A stretch of DNA of 64,000 bases from Hemerocallis citrina (taxonomy: Eukaryota; Streptophyta; Magnoliopsida; Asparagales; Asphodelaceae): positions 179,781,654 through 179,845,653 of the forward strand of contig CM030368.1 of assembly GCA_017893485.1 (NCBI GenBank), written 5' to 3'. Of the stretch, positions 33,930-43,704 are shown piece by piece. Each line of letters opens with the position of its first letter. The first letter of the stretch is position 1. The translations under genes and the position numbers were made by a program. Below the pieces are notes generated by a model that ran no database searches, had not been told where the DNA came from, and saw only the letters and a list, made by a program, of their open reading frames with translations.

Positions 33930-35366
33930 TTGAGGATCCCCCGGGAACAGAATGTCCAAGCTGACGCCCTGTCAAAGCTGGCTTCCTCATCCTTCGAAGG
34001 TCTCGACCGCACGGTCCTGATCGAAGTCATGTTGAAACCAAGCATAGACATCCCGGAGGTCCTGTGTATTGAAGACGGAGCCCCCCCCCCCCCCCCCCCC
34101 CCCCCCGACGACTGGACCACTCTTATTAGGCAATTTCTCGTCAAGGGAGAGCTCCCCGAAGACCGAGCTGAGGCAAGACGGGTCAGGGCTCGAGCAGAAA
34201 GATTCACAATGATCAACTCAACACTCTTCAAAAGGTCCTACACAACCTCGGATGGCCGACCCTATCTCCGCTGCCTCACTCCAGATGAAGCCAAATATGC
34301 TCTCAAGGAGCTACACGAGGGGATCGGCGGATGCCACATGGGAAGCCGCTCGCTCGCGCGGAAGGCTTTGAATCACGGGTACTACTGGCCCACCATGTTG
34401 CAAGACGCCCTAACCCTTGTCAAGAAATGTGGTCCCTGTCAAAGGTTCTCGCCCATCAAAAGGGCTCCGCAAGCAAACCTTCGGTCCATGGCCAGTCCGA
34501 CCCCCTTTGCAATGTGGGGGATGGATCTGGTAGGCCCATTTCTAAAAGCAACGGGCCAGCGAAAGTTCCTCATTGTGACGATCGACTATTTCACCAAGTG
34601 GATCGAGGCCGAGCCATTAGCAACGATCACCGAACGAAAGACCCAGCAGTTCTTCTGGAAACACATCGTCTGTCGGTTCGGAATTCCGTAGGTGCTCATC
34701 ACGGATAATGGGACTCAATTCGCGGGTAAGAATTTTTGCAAGTTCTGCGAAGCTCTCGGGATCCAGCAGCGCTTCTCTTCAGTATGCCATCCGCAGTCCA
34801 ACGGCCAGGCCGAGAACGCGAACCGCCAAATCCTCGACGGTCTCAAGAAACGGCTCGATAACGCTTCCAAGGGGTTATGGGTCGACGAATTACCGAGTGT
34901 TCTATGGGCCCACCGCATGATAAAGAGAATCCCTACGGGAGAATCCCCTTTCAATTCAACATACGGAGCTGAGGCCGTCATTCCCTTGGAGATTGGGATC
35001 CCTTCACCCCGAATCATGGCTTTCGACGAGGCCGCGAACTCCCAACAGCTGCGAGCCGACCTGGACCTCATAGACGAGGTCAGGGAAAAGTCCGCCATTA
35101 GAAGAAGCATCTACCAGCAGAGAGTTGAGAAGTTCTACAACCAGAAGGTGTGCCCAACCAACATCAAACTCGGAGACCTTGTCCTCCAAAAACTGGCAGT
35201 ATCCAATCCCAGCCAGAAGAGAAAGTTGGCACCAAATTGGGAAGGCCCCTACAAAGTATCCGAAGTTGTGCGCCCAGGCACGTACTGCCTGACCAGCACC
35301 GAAGGTAAGCCCATCAAGAGGCCCTGGAACGCGGAGCACTTAATTAAGTTCTTAGGAGGAGAGTAG
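33930..35366 (+). pseudogene. Tat 1 integrase with a 26-C run and one stop
   Basis: A short link (ADALSKLASSSFEGLDRTVL) leads to a run of 26 C (34081-34106) that encodes prolines and stays in frame. The integrase has the zinc domain (H...H, CGPCQRFSPIKRAPQ), the core with GMDLVGPFLKATGQRKFL, VTIDYFTKWIEAEPL, LITDNGTQFAGKNF and HPQSNGQAENANRQI (all D-D-E residues present), and the C-terminal GPYKVSEVVRPGTYCL. A TAG at about 34690, where glutamine or arginine is usual, splits the core; otherwise the frame is open to TAG at 35364. No chromodomain follows. Confidence 0.9.
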
Positions 35367-35507
35367 CCTCCATATAAAATATCATAATTGTAATCGGCAC
35401 GTCGTGCCTAGTCTTTTGTAAGGTTTAAATATATTGTAAATATGCCAGCTTTCTTAAAACGAGCCCACGGCTTCATATCTTGTAACAAATAAAGGACATA
35501 TCTTGAG

Positions 35508-35690
35508 ATCGGTGCTCGGATAACAGTGTGAGACCAAAAAGCTTCACTTACAAGCTTAGGGTTCGGTGCTCGGATAACAGCGCGAGCCCAAAAAGCTTCC
35601 CTTACAAGCTTAGGGGTCGGTGCTAGGATAACAGCGCGAGCCCAAAAAGCTTCCATTACAAGCTTAGTGCTCGGTGCTCGGACGGCTCGA
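35508..35690 (+). repeat. Tandem repeat, about 58 bp, three copies (Tat 1 3' region)
   Basis: TCGGTGCTCGGATAACAG recurs at about 35510, 35571 and 35629, each followed by GCGAGCCCAAAAAGCTTCC and TTACAAGCTTAG, with a partial fourth at about 35668. Confidence 0.85.
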
Positions 35691-35739
35691 CCTGGTTGGT
35701 TTCTTGATAAACGTGCATCCAATCAAACAACTCTGTTTC

Positions 35740-37000
35740 AACCACGCCCGCACCGTCTCTCCCTAAGAACATGTGCAGGAGCTCGGCGTCGACCCCGAGC
35801 AAGGCGGGTGCCTTCTCCAAGGCACCGCGACCTTGACGCTCGGCGGCGACCCTCTGCTACGCCTGTAGTTGCCTTTCTCACCGGTATGGGGGCTCGGCAT
35901 CCGTCCCTCGCTTGGTTTGGGCTCCTTGGAGCCCATCAACCTATGTACAAGGCGACATCCGCCAGCCACGCCTGCACCGTCTCTCCCTGAGAACATGTGT
36001 CGGAGCTCGGCGTCGACCCCGAGCAAGGTGGGTGCCTTCTTCAAGGCACCGCGACCTTGACGCTCGGCAGCGAACCTCTGCTACGCCTGCAGTTACCTTT
36101 CTCACCGGTATGGGGGCTCGGCATCCGTCCCTTGCTCGGTTTGGGCTTCTTGAAGCTCATCAACCTATGTACGAGACGACATCCACCGGCCACACCCGCA
36201 CCGTCTCTCTCCGAAAACATGTGCAGGAGCTCGGCGTCGACCCCGAGCAAGGCGGGTGCCTTCTCAAAGGCACCGCGACCTTGACGCTCGGCGGCGACCC
36301 TCTGCCACGCCTGCAGTTGCCTTTCTCACCGATATGGGGGCTCGGCATCCGTCCCTCGCTCGGTTTGGGCCCCTTGAAAGCCCATCAACCTATGTACGAG
36401 GCGACATCCGCCAGCCACGCCCGCACCGTCTCTCCCTGAGAACATGTGCAGGAGCTCGACGTCGACCCCAAGCAAGGTGGGTGCCTTCTTCAAGGCACCG
36501 CGACCTTGATGCTCGGCGGCGACCCTCTGCTACGCCTGCAGTTACCTTTCTCACCGGTATGGGGGCTCGTCATCTGTCCCTCGCTCGGTTTGGGCTCCTT
36601 GGAACCCATCAACCAATGCATGAGGCGACATCCGCCAGCCACGCCCGCACCGTCTCTTCCTGAGAACATGTGCAGGAGCTCGGCATCGACCTCGAGCAAG
36701 GCGGGTGCCTTCTCAAAGTCACCGCGACCTTGACGCTCGGCGGCGACCCTCTGCCACGCCTGCAGTTGCCTTTCTCACCGGTATGGGGGCTCGGCATCCG
36801 TCCCTCGCTCGGTTTGGGCTCCTTGAAGCCCATCAACCTATGTACGAGGCGACATCCGCCGGCCACGTCCGCACCGTCTCTCCCCGAGAACATGTGCAGG
36901 AGTTCAGTGTCGACCCCGAGCAAGGCGTGTGCCTTCTCCAAGGCACCGCGACCTTGACGCTCGGCGGGGACCTCGACACTTGCAAATGGTTCTTACAAAA
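35740..37000 (+). repeat. Tandem repeat, about 225 bp, five and a half copies
   Basis: The phrase ACATGTGCAGGAGCTCGGCG recurs at about 35769, 35993, 36217, 36444, 36668 and 36892. Each unit includes CACCGCGACCTTGACGCTCG and CTCACCGGTATGGGGGCTCG. Open frames through the array on both strands are products of the repeat, not genes. Confidence 0.9.
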
Positions 37001-37135
37001 CATGGGGGCTCGACCGACCCAAGCACCACGCTCAGTCCCGACCCAGTGTTGACAATATTTTATTAAGGTTTAGAGCGTCCACCTTCGGCAGACGCCCCGA
37101 GCCGCGTGTCAAATTATTGACCACCCTCTCACCCA

Positions 37136-37455
37136 CGAACAATTCGGGGTTTTACGACTTTGACCAGCCTAAACCCCGAATTGTTCGAGGATGGCAGGGG
37201 GCCATCGACCCGCTGCTCTCTCTGTCACGGAACACACGCTCCGAGCCTTACAGCTATTCGGCTGACCCTCCTCTCGCCCCCGAACAACTCGGGGTTTACA
37301 GCTCTTACGAGCCCAAAACCCCAAATTGTTCCCGGACGGCAGAAGAGCCACCACACTTCGGCTCCCCCCGACCCCCCGAACCGATCGATCGGCCCACCGC
37401 TCACCAACGAATCACCCGGGGTCTCACGGCCCTAACAGCCTGAACCCCAAATAGT
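37136..37455. repeat. Series of three related inverted repeats
   Basis: CGAACAATTCGGGGTTT (37136-37152) is the perfect reverse complement of 37171-37187, with an 18-base loop. Imperfect relatives follow at about 37279-37330 (GAACAACTCGGGGTTT ... AAACCCCAAATTGTTC) and about 37408-37455. Confidence 0.75.
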
Positions 37456-37892
37456 CCGAGGGTGATCGGTGTGCCTCTGATCCAGAGTACTCAGAAACAT
37501 TATATTCTCCGGGCGCCCGCCTTTGGCAGGCACCCGAGTCAGACGGCTCACTGCCTGATAACCAACGAGGGGAGTAGGGGATTATATAGCCCCCTGAGGC
37601 CCTCATTTATTGCGTCTAGGAATACGAGATGATGGAAGGCGAAACGTCGCCATAAATGCTTATGGGAATGCAAAACGTCACCAGTTATTGCTTATCGAAA
37701 AGCTAACCACCGCGACCGTCGTGCCCGTTGCAACAGGCCACCTTGGAGCCGACCCCTGTGCAACTAGCCCGACAGCCGTCCTTAACAACCAAGGTGATCA
37801 GAGAGTGGAAAATCAAAGGTTCTTATTCATTACTCATTGCTTACAACTCAATGAACGCCGATAGAAATACAATGAAAAAGCTCACAACTCAC

Positions 37893-38392
37893 TCACTCGG
37901 CCGCGAACTCGAATTCGGGACTTCCATCACGCCCAGCCGGACCGGCCCGGGAAGACACGCCTGCCACCGAGCGTCCCGCGTCTTCGGGCTGCACCCCATC
38001 TGGTAGAAACATCGGAGACCACCCCGGGGTCGCGTTGCTGTCCCCTTCTATCAAACCAGCGCCCAACACCAGCTTCAGTCTGCGGATCTCCAGCTCCTTC
38101 TTAACTATGGCCTCACGAAGTAATGACTCCGAAGCCGACCCCGTGCTCGAAGCACCCGAGAGGGACCAGCCTGTCTCGACAACCCACCAGTCCCGGTCGG
38201 CTATGGCCTTCTTCAGGCATGCCAACTCCAAACCGAGCTCCCTGGACTTGTTCAGAAAATAGTTAAAGGCGGCGGCTCGGTCCCGAGCTTGCTTCTGTTG
38301 ACGAAGCAAAACTGCCTCCGTGGCCTCCTCCCCCGTACGATCTAGGGGTAACTCGGCAAAAACGGGGAGGGCGACACTGGTCCCATGCGTCT
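37893..38392 (-). CDS. Tat 1 second antisense frame, coiled-coil type
   Basis: Minus-strand frame open from about 38392, with an ATG at 38309 (LRQQKQARDRAAAFNYFLNK, then LGLELACLKKAIADRD and LLREAIVKKELEIRRLKLVL). It matches in position and character the second antisense frame of Tat element 2 (51837-52751) but is about half as long. It probably starts upstream by splicing. No catalytic motif is visible. Confidence 0.5.
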
Positions 38393-38551
38393 TTCAAAAG
38401 ATGAGAACAAACATCACAAAAACACAAGTCTGAAAGGATCGACCCAAAAAAGTAAATTTCATTTCTTTCAAAAAAATTGATACAAAAGCCACGGTGGCCA
38501 GTCCGCCCAAGGCATTTACATCGAAACAAGAAAAGAAAGAAAAAGATCTAT

Positions 38552-39993
38552 TCTTGAGGGGGTGGAATCTCTTCATCGACCTGATTGCCCCCCGTATCAT
38601 CGCCCCCCAGGGTGAGAGGAAGGTTCGGCGTCCACCCATTGTGGAGATGGTTCACGTGCTGCTCGGGGTATATCTGTTTAAAATGGGACTTAGCTTGTTC
38701 GTACGCCTCGTCCTATGCCACCATGATGGCATCCCCCAAGACCGACTCCATCTCCTCGATTGCCTTCTTCCCCTTCGCTGCCACGGCCTCGATCTTTGCC
38801 TCAAGGTCCGCCCGGTCCTGCTTGTGGATCTTGCAGAGCGACTCAATCTGGGCCTCTTTCAGCTTGTCCGTGGCCTTGTTCAGCTCACGAAGGTACTTCT
38901 CCGCATTCCGCCTCTCAGCGAGTATCTCCTTCTCCAGGCACTTGTGGAAGTGCTGGCCATGGAGCATCGCCTGTATAAAGAGAGAGATCAGAAAAACTCC
39001 CAAGTCTTAGAAAATAAAGCCAAGCCCACTTACTGAGAGGGTCGCCTGAGACCACTGCATGTAGGCCTGGTCCGCCGTCTGCACCGCCAGGGCCATCCGA
39101 TCGCGCTCGGTGGCGCACTTCGAGACGAACTCGACTGCCATAGGCCCGTCGAGTAGAGTATCACCCCGCACGATGGACCAATCGGGGACAAATGGCAGCA
39201 TGGCCTGCCTGCTCACCATCTCCTCCACGCTCGGCCGGAGAGGGGGGAGCCCTTTTTCCGGGGCATCTACGGTCTTGCCCGAATTGCCAGTCGCGTCCCG
39301 AGCACCCCTTGACGAGTGGGAGGAATGGGAGTGTGGCCTCTTGGTCTTCTTCACCGGGGAGGGCTCCTCGGCAGCCGATGCTTGCACCTGGGAGGACGCG
39401 CCTGCCTGCGTGGCAAGCTTTCGCTTCTCGGCCGCTATTCTCTCCTGCTCGGCCTTCTTCCTCTTCTCTACCCTCACCTTCTCGGCGACAGCGAGCAACA
39501 ACTTCTTCGCGTCCGCCTGTTGGGTCGTCATCCCTACAAAAACACAGAAAAAAAGCTAACGTTAACACGAAGGCAGGAAATGAACATATTCGGAAAGAGA
39601 CATACTGGGGTCGGCAGGACTCAGTCCGGCCCGGGCGAGGTGTATCTCGGTCACTTAAGGCCACGCTATACTATGCCCCCCAGTGATCTTCTCCACTCTC
39701 TTCCACTCTTTGGCAGTCAGGTCGCTCTTCCTTGGAGGCTTGTGCTTCGACTTGACGAAGTTCCACCTGGTCGGGATTCCCCAAGACCCCTCAGTCCGAA
39801 CCACAAAATACTTCTCCTTCCACGCCTTTATAGAGTCCGGGTGATCGTGCATAACCTTCTTATGAGGCCTCGACGAAAAGTAAAATATCCCCTCCTGATC
39901 TCCGAGCGAACCAAGCCCAAAAATAGCTCGGAAATACGTCAGCCTCGGCCTCACTCCTTTCTCCGGACACTTCAGCATGTAGCCGCGAGCCAT
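38552..39993 (-). pseudogene. Tat 1 antisense gene (gypsy-type 'transposase' domain and coiled coil)
   Basis: Minus strand, opposite to gag-pol. 39993-39655 encodes the C-terminal half of the domain listed in databases as 'putative gypsy-type transposon' (GIFYFSSRPHKKVMHDHPDS, then IKAWKEKYFVVR). 39531-39034 encodes a Lys/Glu-rich region and ends QATLS at a GTAAGT donor. After a TACAG acceptor, 38970 continues AMLHGQHFHKCLEKEILAER into a coiled coil. Both splice sites are phase 0, as in Tat element 2. A TAG near 38714 interrupts, and the frame ends at about 38552 with PPPQE. The N-terminal half of the domain is missing, replaced by tandem repeats. Function is unknown. Confidence 0.75.
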
Positions 39994-39999
39994 ACCGCC

Positions 40000-40740
40000 T
40001 TCTATTTTTCACAGAAGGGTCGACGCTCGGATGAAATCGCGAGCCATACCGCCTTCTTTTTTCTCAGTATCAGCTCGGAGCTCGGATGGCATCGCGAGCC
40101 AGTAATTCCTCTTCTATCTCACAGAAGGTTCGACGCTCGGATGAAACCGCGAGCCATACCGCCTTCTTTTTTCTCAGTATCGGCTCAGATCTCGGATGGC
40201 GTCGCGAGCCAATAATTCCTCTCCTATCTCACAGAAGGGTCGGAGCTCAGATAAAACCGCGAGCCATACCGCCTTCTCGTTTCTCAGCATCGGCTCGGAG
40301 CTCGGATGGCACCACGAGCCAAATAATTCCTCTTCTATTTTTCACAGAAGGGTCGACACTCGGATGAAACCGCGAGCCATACCACCTTCTTCTTTCTCGG
40401 TGGGGGCTCGGAGCTCGGATAGCATCGCGAGCCAATAATTTCTCTTCTATTTTTTACAGAAGGGTCGACGCTCGGAGCTCGGATAGCATCGCGAGCCCCA
40501 ACAACCCTCCTCTATTTTAGGGGGGCTCGGAGCTCGGATGGCATCACGAGCCCCAACTGCACTCCCTGGTTCAAAAGGGGCTCGGCGCTCGGATAGTACC
40601 CCAAGCCCCAAATGCCCTCAGGTGTTAGGAGGGGCTCAGAGCTCGGATAGAATCGCGAGCCCCATCAGCCCTCCCCTTATCACAAAGGGCTCGGAGCTCG
40701 GATGGAATCACGAGCCCCTCTAAGCCCTCCTCTTGCCCAA
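40000..40740. repeat. Tandem repeat, about 110 bp decaying to about 60 bp
   Basis: GCTCGGATGAAACCGCGAGCC and variants recur at about 40027, 40135, 40246 and 40359, with GCGAGCCATACCGCCTTCTT in each unit. From about 40470 shorter units built on GGGGCTCGGAGCTCGGAT continue to about 40720. The first unit overlaps the truncated start of the antisense gene. Confidence 0.85.
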
Positions 40741-41369
40741 AAAGCTCATTTGCCGACCCATAGCGCTCGACGAACCGAGCTCCAAAAGAAGACCTCGCCT
40801 CCTCCTCGCTCTTCCAACTAGCGAGGAGCTCGTCTGCCGACCCCTTATGCTCGAAGAAATGGAGACCCAAAAGAAAACCTCACCTCCACCTCGCTCTTCC
40901 AACTAGCGAAGAGCTGGCTATCGACCCCTTGAGCTCGGCTGCCGACCCTTGGCCCTCAGAACAAAACGAGCCCCCAATGAGATCTCGGCGTCCCCTCGCT
41001 CTTCCAACTAGCGAGTGGACCCCCTCCGACCCTGGGAAGCTCGTCCACCGAGTCCTAGGGCTCGTCTGCCGACCCTCGGAAGCTCATCCACTGAGTCCTA
41101 GGGCTCGTCTACTGACCCTTGGAGCTCGTCCACCGAACCTCAGGGCTCGTTTACCGACCCAAAATCTTGCCAACCGTCACTTTGGCTCTCCTCTCTCCTA
41201 AACTTGATCTCCCGCGCAGAATCCAATGAAGGGTCCCTTCCTCCTACCCCCTGGCCTCTTCGGGAAACTACAGATCCTACTTCTTACCCCAACATCTGCT
41301 CTTCCCCCAGAGGCAAAGAGTCACTCCTACACGGCTGGATCACCCAGCCCTACAGGAGCGTGGGGCTTG
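40741..41369. other. Tat 1 3' untranslated region
   Basis: CTCG-rich degenerate repeats (for example CTCGCTCTTCCAACTAGCGA at about 40810, 40900 and 40996) and then unique sequence to the polypurine tract. No gene seen. Confidence 0.6.
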
Positions 41370-41956
41370 TGATATGGGTCGGGAATAACATGGCCCATCC
41401 TGGGCCACTGGATCCCCTCAGGATACGCGCTCTTTCTGATCCTTCAGATCTGCCACATCAGTGCCGGAAAACTGCCCGGAGCTCTGCCACGTCAGCCCGA
41501 AAACCACTCCGGCGTCTGCCACGTCAGCCCTATACCGCCCGGCTTTCTACCACTTCAGCCACTCGGGTAACCAGGTCCGGACCCAGCCCCAAACGGGTCT
41601 GGACCCGATTGGCTTCCCCTATAAATACCAGACCCTCCCCCCTGTCTGCAGGTAATCAATCTTTCTTCCACAAAACCCTAGTTACTGCTACTCTCTCTTA
41701 GAGACTAACTAGATCGTCGGAGGGTCTGCCACCGGGACCAACCCCGGTGTTCCTACACCGTCTGCAGGTACACGAGGCCTCGGATCCGAGCCTCCCGATC
41801 CGAGCCGAGCATCCAGCCCCGTCTCACTCTAGGCTGTCACCGGTGCCGTTCGGCCAGCCGAGGGTCGTCTGATTAAGAGCTTCCTCCTTCAAATACAAAT
41901 CGAGTAAGAACTCACACCTGGTGCATCCACACGTCTCCCAGAAACAAACTGCATCA
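41370..41956 (+). repeat. 3' LTR of Tat element 1
   Basis: 587 bp ending ACTGCATCA, directly followed by the ATAAA duplication. A purine-rich AGGAGCGTGGGGCTTG (41354-41369) precedes it as polypurine tract. Confidence 0.92.
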
Positions 41957-41976
41957 ATAAAATATATACTACTAAC

Positions 41977-42133
41977 CTGGAAAATTCCCCAGTCTTCACA
42001 TGCAAATTTGAGCTTGGTGGCTTCATCATCTAAAGATTCGAGATCAACAAGTTCACTATAGGTCCACAACTGGAAACTCATCATCATCTTTAGTTTCGAT
42101 ACAATCAACTGTCAACCTTTTGAGCTCCTTCAT
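41977..42133 (-). pseudogene. Orphan first exon of a 2-oxoglutarate/Fe(II) dioxygenase
   Basis: Minus strand from the ATG at 42133: MKELKRLTVDCIETKDDDEF, then PVVDL. A 2-bp insertion then shifts the frame, followed by SELVDLESLDDEATKLKFAC and EDWGIFQ ending at a CAG/GTTAGT donor (41977). This is the N-terminal DIOX_N domain of plant 2OG dioxygenases, where P-VDL and the 'AC-eWG-FQ' motif are conserved. The iron- and oxoglutarate-binding core would be in later exons. Tat element 1 lies 20 bp into the intron, and no further exon is seen on its far side. It is probably a broken gene. Confidence 0.72.
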
Positions 42134-43704
42134 CACCTTCCCCTTCCACTCTCCGAAATCCGGCCTCCCTCGCGTAACTGCCACTCAACTATCCCTCTCA
42201 TCTGATCTAGTTTCTTAACTTGGATCTAGTCTCCTCAACATTTCAAGAACTAGTATGGAGTAGCTTATGTTTCTATTTGTTCTCTGTTTGGAATCATTTC
42301 ATTGTTGCGTATCAGTTCCTCGTTTATTACTTTTGGGTCCTTCTATTGTTACATTTTTGTCCTATCAGTTAACAGTTGAGTCCACATAAATAAAGGAGTG
42401 TACAACCCATGTGTCTATAATGGGTTGGTGTAATGTTAGTAGGGGTTCCAATTCTAACCGTTTGATTCTGCACGCATATCGCATGTGATCAACAGATTGG
42501 ATTTGGTATAAATCCCCAATTTGTACTATGGTCATTTTGTGAAAATAGAAATCAAGAATACATTTCTCTTTCATTATCATCGTCGTCATCTCTTGAGTCC
42601 TCGACACCCTAGTTTCTTGAAGATCTTTTTACTGAGGAAGAAGGGCGCAATTTCCAGGTATCGGGTCGAGGCTCGAGATGGAACAATCATCCCCTCCAAG
42701 CCCTCAAATCCCACACCTCACATCCAAACACTCTCCCCATCACTTCCAAAGTCTATTCCATCACCACCCTACCATCCCTCCCATCCTCTTGATGCACCTC
42801 AATCCCAAATTTATCTATAGTATGAACAAAATGGGAAGGCGATATGAAGAAGCTTTGATAGAGAAGAAGAACAACTGTAACCAGAAGGAGATTTCAAATG
42901 AATCCAATGTCTGTGGGAAAATGTCCATGTAACTGAAAATGGTGATTGTGCATGCAAGGGAAATATATATGTCCATGATAGGACATACTTTAGGGCCTAC
43001 TTGGATAAGTTAGGATACTTATAGGTAAATATAATGTGAAGGTAGATGAATGCAACTTGTAATGTACCTCCATTTTGGCTTTAAAAACTAAATTTGGTTG
43101 GATTGAAATTTAGATATCTACCATAATATACGGTTTATATAAATATTAACGTTTAAAAAATGGAGGTAAAGTACGTCCAAAATATTTTCCAAACGGACGA
43201 AACAAAGGTTTGATAACCATAGGTAGACAAGTTACCTCAACTAACCAAAGGAAAAAATATATAAAATTATATCAAGCATAGTCACAAATTCAGGGTTCGG
43301 GAATAATTCGGCAAGATTTAATATTCGAAATTCGGAAAAAATCCGGTAAATTCGGAAGAAAAAAAAACTCGGCAAAAATTCGGGAAGAAAGAAATAGAAA
43401 ATTTTATGCATCTCAGTACCCATCAATTAAGTAAAATATATATTTAATTCCATAAATATGAAAAATAGTAACAAACTTAGTAATTAATTCGTTTAATTCG
43501 CAAATTATTCGAGAATAATTGTGCTTTCGAGAATATTCGTGAAGTGCGTGATTTAAATGGGAACTGGTGATTAAATCGCGAATTGATTCGGCAGATGAAT
43601 TCATGCAAATAATTAGCCAAATTCGTGAATTATTCACGAACTTTGTAACTATGAGATCAAGGGCACCTCAAATTTAAAAATATCGACAAACATATATGTG
43701 TAAG
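42134..43704. other. Non-genic stretch between the dioxygenase exon and the solo LTR
   Basis: I see no gene. 43280-43640 is unusually dense in AATTCGG and AATTCGCGAATTATTCG-type words, many of them palindromic. 43700-43704 (GTAAG) is the left TSD of the solo LTR. Confidence 0.55.

Larger units (their letters stand above)
19400..41956 (+). mobile_element. Tat-lineage Ty3 retrotransposon 1, split by a SIRE element
   Basis: LTRs 19400-19964 and 41370-41956 begin TGATATGGGTC and end ACTGCATCA. ATAAA flanks the whole element at 19395-19399 and 41957-41961. Order on the plus strand is gag (split at 21069/30923), protease, RT, RNase H, a second plant-type RNase H, integrase, then a 6-kb 3' region with tandem repeats and antisense reading frames. 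The second RNase H before integrase and the antisense frames mark the Tat lineage. Without the nested element it is about 12.7 kb. Many stops make it defective. Confidence 0.92.

Noticed and set aside
35667..37052. Many overlapping open frames on both strands (about 60-175 codons) through the 225-bp array
   Set aside because: They are translations of the tandem repeat; the same peptides recur each unit and no start, domain or splice signal supports them.
42140..42930. Small plus-strand frames near 42521-42932
   Set aside because: Short, low complexity and overlapping each other; no domain or codon signal.
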